Below, piece by piece: positions 12,429 through 21,204 of a stretch of DNA of 64,000 bases. The stretch spans positions 62,001 to 126,000 of the forward strand of contig CACBYV010000002.1 in assembly GCA_902543575.1 (NCBI GenBank), read 5' to 3'. The position numbers and the translations under genes were made by a program. The stretch comes from an uncultured Pelagibacteraceae bacterium (GTDB lineage Bacteria; Pseudomonadota; Alphaproteobacteria; Pelagibacterales; Pelagibacteraceae). A model generated the notes under the pieces. That model was not told the origin of the DNA, searched no databases, and saw only the letters and a list, made by a program, of their open reading frames with translations. Positions within the stretch are counted from its first letter, which is position 1; every line of letters starts with the position of its first letter.

Positions 12429-14142
12429 AACAATTTCCAAACTAACGTTAATTTTATTTTTTTGCACTTGTTCTTTTGCTGATGAACCCATTGATATATG
12501 GAAAATTGAAAAAAAAGACATCATTAACAAAGAAAACTCTACTTCAAATATAAACGCAAGTAATAATCTAAATACTAATACAACATTATCAGTTCAATCT
12601 AGTTCTGAGATATTAATAAATAAAGAAATCGAGTCATCCACTATAAAATTAGCTGGACTATATGATCCTGCGCAGAATGGTTTAAAAATTGATATGTGGT
12701 CGAACAGTGATGGTGAGTTAATTAAAAGTATGTTAAATAAAAATTTAAATAGAAACTTATCTGAATTTTCAAAAAAAATATTAGACATAGCTTTACTAAC
12801 AAACTCATATATTCCTACAAATAATATTACTGAAGAGGAATTTTTAGAGTTTAAATTTAATCATTTAATAAACAAAAAAGATTTTGAATTAATTAAAGAA
12901 TTTTTAATCAATAATACTGAAGTTTCTAATAAAAATAAATTGATTAAATTTTACTCAGAATATTTTCTTTCAAACTCCGAAGTAAAAAAAGCATGTGAGA
13001 TATTTAATATTAGTGGTTCTATTACTGATAAGTATTTAAATAATTTTAAAATTTATTGTTTAATTCTAGAAGATAAAAAAGAACAGGCTCAACTACTTTT
13101 CGATTTGTCAAAGGAGTTGGATGAGATTGATATTTTTTTTGAAAATAAATTTAATATATTAATGGGTTACGCAAGCAAAGATGAGATAATTTCAGACGAA
13201 AATATTTTATATTTTCACTTATCTCATAAAACAAATAATGATTTTAATTACGAGCCAAAAATGGACTCACCTAGATATATTTGGAGTTATTTGTCATCAT
13301 CAAATATTCTTAAAAATGCAAATTCCTTTGATATTGAAAATCCAGAAGATTTAAGATTATTAGAAAGAGCAACTCATGAAAATGTATTTGATGAGAGAGA
13401 ACTACTAGATACATATAAAAAATTTCAATTTAACATAACACAACTATTAAATGCCAAAGATGCATATAAGCTACTTCCAGATTATGAGGGCAGAGCTTTA
13501 TTATATCAAAGATTACTTTTATCTGATGATGTTAAGCAAAGATTAAGTATGGCGTCTGAATTATATAAATCTTTCCAAAAAAAAAAGTTAGACAATGCGT
13601 TTGATAATGAAATCAAAGTCATTTTAAAAAAAATAAAAAAAGATGATGTTCCATCAAATTTTACTACTTTTTATGACAATCATACCCAGAATAAGTTAAC
13701 AAAAGAGAGAAAGATAAAATTTAATAATAAAAAAATACATCAGTCAAAATTATTAAATTACTTTTTAAATAAAACTAGTTTGCCTAAAGCTGAAAAGGAA
13801 ACAAACGATATTTTGAAAAAAATTAAAAGAAACAAAAAATATGTTTTTTCTACAAAAGATATGATTCTTATTGAATCGCTTAAATCTGATGGTGTAAAAA
13901 TAGATAAAAAATACGCAAACCTTTATGAATACAACTATCAATTTTCCTCTGATATAAAACAAATGCTATCGAATGGAGAGTTAGGCTTATTATTAATTAA
14001 AATAGTAGATATTGTTGGTGAAAGTAACCTTGAAGATCTAGATATAAACACTGTGAATTTATTAGTTTCAACTATGAATGAGCTAAAAAATGTAGATTTA
14101 AGGAACGAAATTCTAATAGAAGTCTTGCCTTTAAAAGTCTAA
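12403..14142 (+). CDS. Exported protein of unknown function, 579 aa
   Basis: I do not recognise a family. The N-terminus is a good Sec signal peptide: basic MKILKQLSKTISK, hydrophobic LTLILFF, and probable cleavage after CSFA near residue 26. There is no lipobox in the right place, so it is probably soluble in the periplasm. A Ser/Asn/Thr-rich linker (about 42-70) precedes a long region that looks largely helical, with regularly spaced Leu/Tyr pairs as in repeat-helical scaffolds; no catalytic motif stands out. It lies upstream of def and fmt, opposite aroK-aroB. Its size and position suggest a conserved envelope protein, but the role is open. Confidence 0.8.
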   Translation: MKILKQLSKTISKLTLILFFCTCSFADEPIDIWKIEKKDIINKENSTSNINASNNLNTNTTLSVQSSSEILINKEIESSTIKLAGLYDPAQNGLKIDMWSNSDGELIKSMLNKNLNRNLSEFSKKILDIALLTNSYIPTNNITEEEFLEFKFNHLINKKDFELIKEFLINNTEVSNKNKLIKFYSEYFLSNSEVKKACEIFNISGSITDKYLNNFKIYCLILEDKKEQAQLLFDLSKELDEIDIFFENKFNILMGYASKDEIISDENILYFHLSHKTNNDFNYEPKMDSPRYIWSYLSSSNILKNANSFDIENPEDLRLLERATHENVFDERELLDTYKKFQFNITQLLNAKDAYKLLPDYEGRALLYQRLLLSDDVKQRLSMASELYKSFQKKKLDNAFDNEIKVILKKIKKDDVPSNFTTFYDNHTQNKLTKERKIKFNNKKIHQSKLLNYFLNKTSLPKAEKETNDILKKIKRNKKYVFSTKDMILIESLKSDGVKIDKKYANLYEYNYQFSSDIKQMLSNGELGLLLIKIVDIVGESNLEDLDINTVNLLVSTMNELKNVDLRNEILIEVLPLKV

Positions 14143-14156
14143 ACAATAAATAAACT

Positions 14157-14678
14157 ATGTCAGTAAAAGAACTAATAACAGTACCTGATGATATTCTTAG
14201 AAAAAAATCTGAGCCTTTAAATAAAGTTGATGTTAATGAAAAAAAACTCATAAAAGATTTATTTGAAACTATGTATCATCATAATGGTATAGGTTTGGCA
14301 GCTGTTCAAGTTGGAATACTTAAAAGAGTAGTTGTTTTAGATGTCTCAAAAAATGAAAATGAAAAAAAACCTTTATGTTTTATTAATCCAAAAATAAAAA
14401 CTTTAAGTGAAAAAATGTCTACATATGAAGAAGGTTGTCTATCAATACCTAATACCTTTATTGAGATAGAGAGACCAGAAATTTGTACAGTTTCATATAT
14501 AGATGAAAATGGTGATAAGAAAGAAATGGAATGCGATGGACTACTCTCAACATGTTTACAACATGAAATAAATCATCTAGATGGAAAACTAATCATTGAT
14601 TATTTATCTAAAATTAAAAAAGATTTAATAATAAAAAAATTGTCTAAACAAAAGAACTCTAATAGAGTTATTGTTTAA
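14157..14678 (+). CDS. def: Peptide deformylase
   Basis: A 173-aa metalloenzyme removing the N-formyl group from nascent proteins. All three family motifs are present: GIGLAAVQ (44-51), EGCLS with metal ligand Cys94, and QHEINH with His136, Glu137 and His140. It lies directly before fmt with no gap between stop and start, the standard def-fmt pair. It begins 14 bases after the unknown exported protein. Confidence 0.97.
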   Translation: MSVKELITVPDDILRKKSEPLNKVDVNEKKLIKDLFETMYHHNGIGLAAVQVGILKRVVVLDVSKNENEKKPLCFINPKIKTLSEKMSTYEEGCLSIPNTFIEIERPEICTVSYIDENGDKKEMECDGLLSTCLQHEINHLDGKLIIDYLSKIKKDLIIKKLSKQKNSNRVIV

Positions 14679-15593
14679 ATGTCAAATATTGTATTCATGG
14701 GTACACCGCAGTTTGCTGTGCCTATTCTAAAAAAAATAAATCAAAAATATAAAATTAATTGTGTATTTACTCAGCCCCCAAGTAAATCAAATAGAGGTCA
14801 AAAGTTTACGAAATCACCAATTCATACATGTGCAGAGGAACTTAATCTAGAAATTAAAACTCCAAAAAAAATTGATGAAGAATATGAATATCTTAAAGAA
14901 TTAAATTTAGATCTTGTAATTGTTGTTGCATACGGACAGTTAATTTCAAAAAAAATTCTTGATTTGAGTAAAAAAGGTTTTTTGAATATTCATGCTTCAT
15001 TATTACCAAAATGGAGAGGGGCAGCACCAATCCAAAGATCGATTTTAAACAACGAAAAAAAAACTGGTATATCATTTATGAAAATTGATGAAAAATTAGA
15101 TTCCGGACCAGTATGTAATAAATATTCAATTGATATTCTTGAGCAAGATAATACAGAAAATTTGTCTGAAAAATTATCTTATTTGAGTACAGAAAAAATT
15201 TTAGAAAATATGCAAAATGTTTTAGAAGGAGAGGCAATATTTAAAGAGCAAGATCACTCAAAAGCTACATACGCAAAGAAAATTCAAAAAATAGAGGGAA
15301 AGATAGATTGGAATAATAGTGCTTATAAAATTATTGCTCAAATAAATGGATTATATCCAAAACCTGGTGCATGGTTTGAGCTTAACAACAAAAGATATAA
15401 AATATTAAAAGCAAAAATAAACAAGCAGTCAGCAACAATCGGTGAAGTAATCGACGAACAAATGACAATAGCATGTGGTAAAAATTCAATAAATATTATT
15501 GAGATACAAAAAGAGGGCAAGAATCCTCAATTAATTAAAGAATTTTTATTAGGGAATAAGCTTAGAAAAGGAACAATAATAAAAAGTGAATAG
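14679..15593 (+). CDS. fmt: Methionyl-tRNA formyltransferase
   Basis: A 304-aa enzyme that formylates initiator Met-tRNA using 10-formyl-THF. The N-terminal Rossmann domain begins IVFMGTPQFAVPIL; the formyl-THF site is NIHASLLPKWRGAAPIQRSI with the catalytic Asn-His pair; the C-terminal tRNA-binding domain contains ATYAKKI. It starts on the base after the def stop, and its end overlaps truA by 8 bases. Confidence 0.97.
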   Translation: MSNIVFMGTPQFAVPILKKINQKYKINCVFTQPPSKSNRGQKFTKSPIHTCAEELNLEIKTPKKIDEEYEYLKELNLDLVIVVAYGQLISKKILDLSKKGFLNIHASLLPKWRGAAPIQRSILNNEKKTGISFMKIDEKLDSGPVCNKYSIDILEQDNTENLSEKLSYLSTEKILENMQNVLEGEAIFKEQDHSKATYAKKIQKIEGKIDWNNSAYKIIAQINGLYPKPGAWFELNNKRYKILKAKINKQSATIGEVIDEQMTIACGKNSINIIEIQKEGKNPQLIKEFLLGNKLRKGTIIKSE

Positions 15594-16326
15594 ATATCAG
15601 ATTTTAATAGAATACGAAGGCACTTTATACAATGGTTGGCAAATTCAAAAAAAAGGTAAGTCAATCCAGGAAAATATTGAGATTGTCTTATCTAAATTAC
15701 TTAAAGAAAAAATAAAAATTTACGGATCTGGACGAACAGACTCAGGAGTTCATGCTAAAGAGCAATCAGCTCACTTTGATACTACAAGCAAAATTATTCA
15801 AAAAGATAAAGTATTGAGTTCACTTAACTTCTTTTTAAATAAAAAAAAAATATCTATTTTAAAAATAAAGAAAAAAAATAAACTTTTTCATTCAAGATAT
15901 TCTGCAAAAGAAAGACGGTACACGTATTTAATTAGAAATGATGCTTCTCCTTCAGTTATCAATTTTAACAGAGAGTGGCATATCAAAAAAAAAATTGATG
16001 TTGAATTGATGAAAAAGGGAGCAAAAAAATTAATTGGAACTCATGATTTTTCAACTTTTAGAGCATCTAATTGTGCTGCAAAAAGTCCGGTAAGAACCAT
16101 AAAAAAAGTAAAAATAACCAAAGTTAAAAATGTTATAAAAATTCAATTTGTGTCAAAATCATTTCTTAAGAGTCAAGTTAGATCCATGGTTGGTTCACTT
16201 AAATACCTTGGTGAAAAAAAATGGAACTTAAAAAAATTTACCAGTATATTTAAATCAAAATCTAGAAAAAATTGTGCTCCTATTGCCCCTGCACATGGTT
16301 TATATCTTGAGAAAATTATTTATTAG
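15586..16326 (+). CDS. truA: tRNA pseudouridine(38-40) synthase
   Basis: A 246-aa TruA with catalytic Asp52 in GSGRTDSGVHA, and the family regions ERRYTYLI and RSMVGSL. It makes pseudouridine at positions 38-40 of the tRNA anticodon arm. The start is GTG at 15586, chosen because the sequence then reads NRYQILIEYEG like the N-terminus of the family; it overlaps the fmt stop by 8 bases. The 3' end overlaps the convergent SET gene by 11 bases. Confidence 0.95.
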   Translation: MNRYQILIEYEGTLYNGWQIQKKGKSIQENIEIVLSKLLKEKIKIYGSGRTDSGVHAKEQSAHFDTTSKIIQKDKVLSSLNFFLNKKKISILKIKKKNKLFHSRYSAKERRYTYLIRNDASPSVINFNREWHIKKKIDVELMKKGAKKLIGTHDFSTFRASNCAAKSPVRTIKKVKITKVKNVIKIQFVSKSFLKSQVRSMVGSLKYLGEKKWNLKKFTSIFKSKSRKNCAPIAPAHGLYLEKIIY

Positions 16327-16777
16327 ATTTCTTTTTTTTCTTTTTTATTCTCCATCTTGATCCCTCTCTAACTATGTAACCACAACAATTTTTGGAGCCA
16401 CACTTACAAGGAAAATCCTTATAGTTTTCATCAAAACTAAACCCATAATCATAAGTTAGTTCCTCATTTTTATTTATATCTTTAATAGAACTAATCCATA
16501 ATTTTAAACCTTTGCCTTCAACTTCACAGTTTGGATCACAAGAGTGATTAATAAGTCTTGCAGTATTGTAAGCAAAATCACCGTCTAAATCATATCTATT
16601 ATTTAAGTTAAAAAGATAAATCGCTTTATCATTATCAAATTTTGGATTATTTTCGGTCTGTTTTTTTGTAATTATTTTACCTGTATAGTAAATAATCTTA
16701 GTTCCTTTTTTTATATTTTTAGATGCAAACAGTCCCCTGTTATCAATATTTGATGATTTTTGTTTATATAGTTTCAT
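16316..16777 (-). CDS. SET-domain protein lysine methyltransferase
   Basis: A 153-aa minimal SET protein. The AdoMet-binding motif RLINHSCDPNC (74-84), catalytic ELTYDYGF (106-113) and a post-SET cysteine cluster CKCGSKNCCG (Cys124, 126, 131) are all intact, so it should be an active lysine methyltransferase. The tail is a run of lysines (about 144-150). Substrate unknown. It lies 2 bases downstream of a gene for an HDAC-fold deacetylase, in the same direction, so both lysine-modification enzymes are probably made from one transcript. Confidence 0.88.
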   Translation of the reverse strand: MKLYKQKSSNIDNRGLFASKNIKKGTKIIYYTGKIITKKQTENNPKFDNDKAIYLFNLNNRYDLDGDFAYNTARLINHSCDPNCEVEGKGLKLWISSIKDINKNEELTYDYGFSFDENYKDFPCKCGSKNCCGYIVREGSRWRIKKKKKKSNK

Positions 16778-16779
16778 GA

Positions 16780-17709
16780 TTATGTATTTTCCGACTCGAT
16801 TAATGCATTTACATGATAATTAGCGCTTTCAGCAAGTGCTTTTAGGTCGTATCCACCTTCTAATAAAGATACCACTTTCCCGTTAGTAAATTTATTAGTG
16901 GCTTTTAGTGTTCTTCTTGTTATTTCATAAAAATCTTTGGATGAAAGTTCAAATTGAGCTAATGGATCGTTCTTGTGAGCATCAAAGCCAGCAGAAAAGA
17001 TTAGGTAATCAGGCTTATATTCAATTAACCTATCTAAAACTCTATCATAAGCATTAAAATACTCCTCAGAATTTGTGCCAGCAGGAAGAGGTATATTAAG
17101 AGAATTATTATACTTTCCCTTGTCTTTTTCTGAGCCACCACCTGGATAAAATGGATATTGATGTGTTGATATATAAAGTGAATTTTTGTTGTCATACATA
17201 ACATCATAATTTCCATTTCCCCAATGAACATCAAAATCTACACATGCAATTCTTTTATAATTATATTTTTTAATTAAATAATTAACTGCAACACCTGCAT
17301 TAGAAATACAGCAAAAGCCCATTGATTTGTTTTTTTCAGCATGGTGTCCTGGTGGTCGTACTACACAAAATGCATTTTTATATTTTTTATTCTCAATTCC
17401 ATCTATTGCTCTTATAGCTGATCCTGCGGCTTGAAATACTGCATCCTTACTTCCAGGCGATACAACAGTATCACCATCTAAAAAGTTTAAACCACTTTTA
17501 GGAAATGAATTATTTAAATTACTAATATAATCTTCAGAATGTGTCATATTAAGAATATCATTAGGAACAACATCTGGTTTATCCCAAAGCAGTCCTTTAT
17601 TCTTTTTTAAAGTATCAATTATTGAAACTACTCTCTTCGGTTGTTCTGGATGACCATCGCCGGTTATATGTTTTTCTGAAGACTCAGATGTTATAATTGC
17701 AGTTTTCAA
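16780..17709 (-). CDS. Histone-deacetylase-family amidohydrolase (AcuC/APAH type)
   Basis: A 309-aa zinc hydrolase of the HDAC fold. Active-site His pair in RPPGHHAE (122-123), zinc ligands Asp160 and His162 in VDFDVHWGNG and Asp243 in SAGFDAHKNDP, and the transition-state tyrosine in LEGGYD (Tyr287) are all present. Bacterial relatives deacetylate proteins, polyamines or small amides; the substrate cannot be read from sequence. It overlaps dapE by 4 bases (ATGA) and is followed after 2 bases by the SET gene. Confidence 0.92.
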   Translation of the reverse strand: MKTAIITSESSEKHITGDGHPEQPKRVVSIIDTLKKNKGLLWDKPDVVPNDILNMTHSEDYISNLNNSFPKSGLNFLDGDTVVSPGSKDAVFQAAGSAIRAIDGIENKKYKNAFCVVRPPGHHAEKNKSMGFCCISNAGVAVNYLIKKYNYKRIACVDFDVHWGNGNYDVMYDNKNSLYISTHQYPFYPGGGSEKDKGKYNNSLNIPLPAGTNSEEYFNAYDRVLDRLIEYKPDYLIFSAGFDAHKNDPLAQFELSSKDFYEITRRTLKATNKFTNGKVVSLLEGGYDLKALAESANYHVNALIESENT

Positions 17710-18848
17710 GTGAAATAATTGTGTAAGATATTCTTATAAATCTTAGTTAACTTTTTTAAATCTGAGATCGATGTTCTCTCGTTAACCATATGAATAGTAT
17801 TATTTCTTAACCCTAGCTCAAGACGTGGTATCGAACCTAAAAATCTGCTGTCACTTGTGCCACCTCTACAATTTAATTTTGCATTGTTCCCTGTAACTTT
17901 TTTTACAATTTTTTTTACCATATAAATTTCTTTATTTGGTACCGTGTAAAATGCTTCTCCACTTACTTTATAATCTATTTTTGTTTTGCAATTTTCTTTT
18001 TTTGCAACTGCATTAATAATTTTGCTAAGTTTTTTTTTCAAAGATGTCGATTTATAAGTTGAATTAAACCTAACATTAAATTTAGCACTTGCAGATTGTG
18101 GGACTACATTTTCAGATATATTATCCACATTCATTTTTGTAAATTCTAAATTTGATGGTGGCATATACTTTGTTCCTTTGTCTAGCGGAATACTTTTCAG
18201 TTTAGATATTATTTTAGCAAGAGCTGTACATGGATTTATATATGTCCCATAAAATGCAGAGTGTCCACTTTTTCCATACACTGTTACTGTTGCATTCATA
18301 GAACCTCTTCTTCCAATCCTGATTTCATCTCCAACTGATTGATTTGATGACGGTTCGCCTACTATTGAAAAATCAATTTTTTCTTTTTTTTTCTTTAAAT
18401 ATTTCATAACAGCTGGACAACCATTACCTGTAGTTTCTTCATCAGCCGTAATTATTATTGATATAGATCCTTTAAATTTTTTATTTTTTATAAAATTACT
18501 TACAGCACTTATCCAACATGCTACACTACCCTTCATGTCCTGGGATCCTCTTCCATATAAATACCCTTTTTTTACTACTGCTTTAAACGGCGGAAATTCC
18601 CAATTATTGAGGTTAGCAACAACATCTGTGTGACCCAAATAATTAATGTTAGGTTTTGATTTACCAAATTTTGCATATAAATTTAATGCAGGTTTAGCAC
18701 CTGTACCTTTTGATTTTATTATATGGCATTTAAAACCTATTGATGAGAGTTTACTTGAAAGGAAATTCATAATACCTTTATCTTCTGTTTTAATTGTTTG
18801 AAATTTTATTAGCTCTTGAGCTAACGTCAGTTCATTATAAGTTTTCAT
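17706..18848 (-). CDS. dapE: Succinyl-diaminopimelate desuccinylase
   Basis: A 380-aa M20 metallopeptidase-fold enzyme removing succinate from N-succinyl-LL-diaminopimelate in lysine and peptidoglycan synthesis. Metal and catalytic motifs: LGHTDVV, GRGSQDMKGS, TADEETTGNG and IVGEPSS. It follows dapD after 4 bases, placing two consecutive steps of the succinylase branch in one operon, and overlaps the HDAC-family gene by 4 bases. Confidence 0.95.
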   Translation of the reverse strand: MKTYNELTLAQELIKFQTIKTEDKGIMNFLSSKLSSIGFKCHIIKSKGTGAKPALNLYAKFGKSKPNINYLGHTDVVANLNNWEFPPFKAVVKKGYLYGRGSQDMKGSVACWISAVSNFIKNKKFKGSISIIITADEETTGNGCPAVMKYLKKKKEKIDFSIVGEPSSNQSVGDEIRIGRRGSMNATVTVYGKSGHSAFYGTYINPCTALAKIISKLKSIPLDKGTKYMPPSNLEFTKMNVDNISENVVPQSASAKFNVRFNSTYKSTSLKKKLSKIINAVAKKENCKTKIDYKVSGEAFYTVPNKEIYMVKKIVKKVTGNNAKLNCRGGTSDSRFLGSIPRLELGLRNNTIHMVNERTSISDLKKLTKIYKNILHNYFT

Positions 18849-18852
18849 TAAT

Positions 18853-19680
18853 CTATTCTCTTAAAAGATCATTTATTGAAGTCTTTGATCTTGTTTTTTC
18901 ATCTACTTGCTTGATTATTACAGCACAATATAATGATGGAGCGCTTGAATTATTTTTATCTGGTAGAGAACCAGGAACAACAACAGAATATGGTGGAATT
19001 TTACCGTAGCTTATTTCGCCTGTTTTCCTGTTAACAATTTTTGTTGATTGTCCAATATACATCCCCATACTTAAAACAGATCCTTCGCCAACTATTACTC
19101 CCTCTACAACCTCAGACATTGCACCTAAAAAAACATTGTCCTCAATGATTGTTGGTAATGCTTGTGCAGGCTCTAAAACTCCTCCAACTCCACTACCTGC
19201 AGAGATATGACAATTTTTTCCTATTTGAGAACAACTCCCAGCTCTTGCAAAAGTATCTATCATTGTTCCATCATCAATGTATGCTCCTATATTCACATAG
19301 CATGGCATTAAAACAGCATTTTTGCCTACAAAAGACCCTTTTCTCACTGGAGAATTAGGAACCATTCTGAAACCAGCTTTTTCATGGTCCTCTTTAGACC
19401 AACCTGCCGTTTTACCTTTTAAAAGATGCGCCTTGTCATACCAACTACTGTAGGGGCCATTTAAATTTTCCATTGGATACATTCTAAAACTTAACATAAT
19501 TGCTTTTTTTATGTGCTGATGTGTTACCCACTCACCATTGATTTTTTCAGCTACTCTGACTTTACCACTATCTAAGTCATCAATAATTTGATTAACAGTA
19601 TTTTTTAAACTCTCATCTGAGTTTGGACTTACTTGGTCTCTATTTTCCCAAGCATCATTGATTATATTTTCTATGCTCAT
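18853..19680 (-). CDS. dapD: 2,3,4,5-tetrahydropyridine-2,6-dicarboxylate N-succinyltransferase
   Basis: A 275-aa left-handed beta-helix acyltransferase, of normal length. Hexapeptide-like repeats run through the middle and end (VGKNAVLMPCYVNIGAYID, IGKNCHISAGSGVGG, EGSVLSMGMYIGQ). It transfers succinyl from succinyl-CoA to tetrahydrodipicolinate, just before the DapE step. It begins 4 bases after the HAD hydrolase gene and ends 4 bases before dapE. Confidence 0.96.
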   Translation of the reverse strand: MSIENIINDAWENRDQVSPNSDESLKNTVNQIIDDLDSGKVRVAEKINGEWVTHQHIKKAIMLSFRMYPMENLNGPYSSWYDKAHLLKGKTAGWSKEDHEKAGFRMVPNSPVRKGSFVGKNAVLMPCYVNIGAYIDDGTMIDTFARAGSCSQIGKNCHISAGSGVGGVLEPAQALPTIIEDNVFLGAMSEVVEGVIVGEGSVLSMGMYIGQSTKIVNRKTGEISYGKIPPYSVVVPGSLPDKNNSSAPSLYCAVIIKQVDEKTRSKTSINDLLRE

Positions 19681-19684
19681 AAAT

Positions 19685-20356
19685 CTAAGAACTTTTTAAT
19701 AACCTTATTTCTTTTAAAAATAAAGAAAGATTTTCAATTTTATAATCGATGTAATATTTGTCAGACTCTTTTTTCCCCCAGTATTCATTGTTGATAAGCC
19801 AAGCTGTTATTGTCCCTCGCTCTTTACCTATTGATAAATTTTTAGCTATATCTTCGATATAAAGAGTTTCTTTAGGATTGATCTTAAATTTATCAACCAT
19901 TAGATCAAAGGCCCTGGCTTCAGGCTTAGGGTGATATTTTGCGTCTACGATATCAAATATATCTTTAAACTGGTCTTCAATACCAAGAGTTTTCACTATA
20001 TTTTTTACGTGTGCTCTACTTCCATTTGTGAATACGAATTTATTTACATTTATGTTTTCAAGCTCATTTCTTAAAACAAGATCTTTTTCCATAAATGAAA
20101 GGTCAATATCATGAACATACTCCAAGAATTCTTCCGGCGGTATATCATGATGTATCATCAATCCATTTAAACTTGTGTTGTATTTGTGAAAATAATTTCT
20201 TTGTAATTCTTTAGCTTTTACAAGATCTAGGTTGAGTTTATTTGAGATATATTTTGTCATCCTCTTACTAACTTGTCCAAAAACTGCCTCTAAATCACTA
20301 TATAAAACTCCATCACAGTCGAATAAAATATTTTTTATATTTTTTAAATTATTCAT
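19685..20356 (-). CDS. HAD-superfamily hydrolase, probable pyrimidine 5'-nucleotidase type
   Basis: A 223-aa HAD enzyme. Motif I is FDCDGVLY, motif II is FTNGSRAH and the acidic motif is LYIEDIAKNL. The pattern DGVLYSDLEAVFGQV and the cap resemble SDT1-like pyrimidine 5'-nucleotidases of alphaproteobacteria, which sit near argB and dapD. The exact substrate is inferred from the family. It overlaps argB by 4 bases (ATGA). Confidence 0.82.
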   Translation of the reverse strand: MNNLKNIKNILFDCDGVLYSDLEAVFGQVSKRMTKYISNKLNLDLVKAKELQRNYFHKYNTSLNGLMIHHDIPPEEFLEYVHDIDLSFMEKDLVLRNELENINVNKFVFTNGSRAHVKNIVKTLGIEDQFKDIFDIVDAKYHPKPEARAFDLMVDKFKINPKETLYIEDIAKNLSIGKERGTITAWLINNEYWGKKESDKYYIDYKIENLSLFLKEIRLLKSS

Positions 20357-21204
20357 TTTCTTATCAACGTTCCTGCACCCTTGTCAGAAAATAACTCAAA
20401 TAGTATTGAATGTGGTTTTCTTCCATCAACAATAACTACACCTCTAACACCATTAGATATTGCGTCCAGACAAGTGTTTATTTTTGGTATCATACCTCCA
20501 GAAATAATATTATTTTTTAACATTTCATTGGCCCTATTGAGATTAATCTCAGATATAAGTTTTTGATTTTCATCAAGAACCCCTTCAACATCTGTCATCA
20601 AAAGAAGTCGTCTAGCATCGATCTCTTTTGCAATTGAACCTGCAGCAACATCTGCATTAATATTATAAATTCTACCATCATCACCCAATCCTAAAGGAAC
20701 AACAATTGGTATTTGTTTATTATTAATAAAATTTAATATTTTCTCTTTGTTAATTTTTTTTGGTGTCCCGACATACCCCAATTCTTTACTTTCAGGAATA
20801 ATATTAATTACATTATTTTCTTTAGGTGATATTGAACAAACATTTGTGTTTTTAGATTTTAATTCATGTAAAATCTCTAAATTAAGCTCTAGTAAAGCCT
20901 CCTCTATAAATCCAATTGTTTTTTCGTCTGAAACTCTAAGTCCTTTGATAAATCTTGTTTCAATATTATTTTCATCTAATTTTTTTTTAATATTTTTACC
21001 TCCACCATGAACGACTATTGCTGATAAACCAATTTTATTTATTACTGAAATATCTTCTATGAACTGATTAAATAATCTTTTATCTAATAAAACAGATCCA
21101 CCACATTTGATTACTATAACCTCAGACTTATATTTGTTAATATACTTTTCAACTTCATTAATATTTGGCCCATCTGTTGGAATAATCTTATCTAATTCCA
21201 TCAA
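20353..21204 (-). CDS. argB: Acetylglutamate kinase
   Basis: A 283-aa amino-acid kinase for the second arginine-biosynthesis step. Motifs: VIKCGGSVL near the N-terminus for phosphate binding, VVHGGGKNIKKKL, and ADVAAGSIA with LMTDVEGVL in the nucleotide site. It starts on the base after the yidC stop and overlaps the HAD gene by 4 bases. argD and argF lie together about 31 kb away in this window. Confidence 0.95.
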   Translation of the reverse strand: MMELDKIIPTDGPNINEVEKYINKYKSEVIVIKCGGSVLLDKRLFNQFIEDISVINKIGLSAIVVHGGGKNIKKKLDENNIETRFIKGLRVSDEKTIGFIEEALLELNLEILHELKSKNTNVCSISPKENNVINIIPESKELGYVGTPKKINKEKILNFINNKQIPIVVPLGLGDDGRIYNINADVAAGSIAKEIDARRLLLMTDVEGVLDENQKLISEINLNRANEMLKNNIISGGMIPKINTCLDAISNGVRGVVIVDGRKPHSILFELFSDKGAGTLIRK

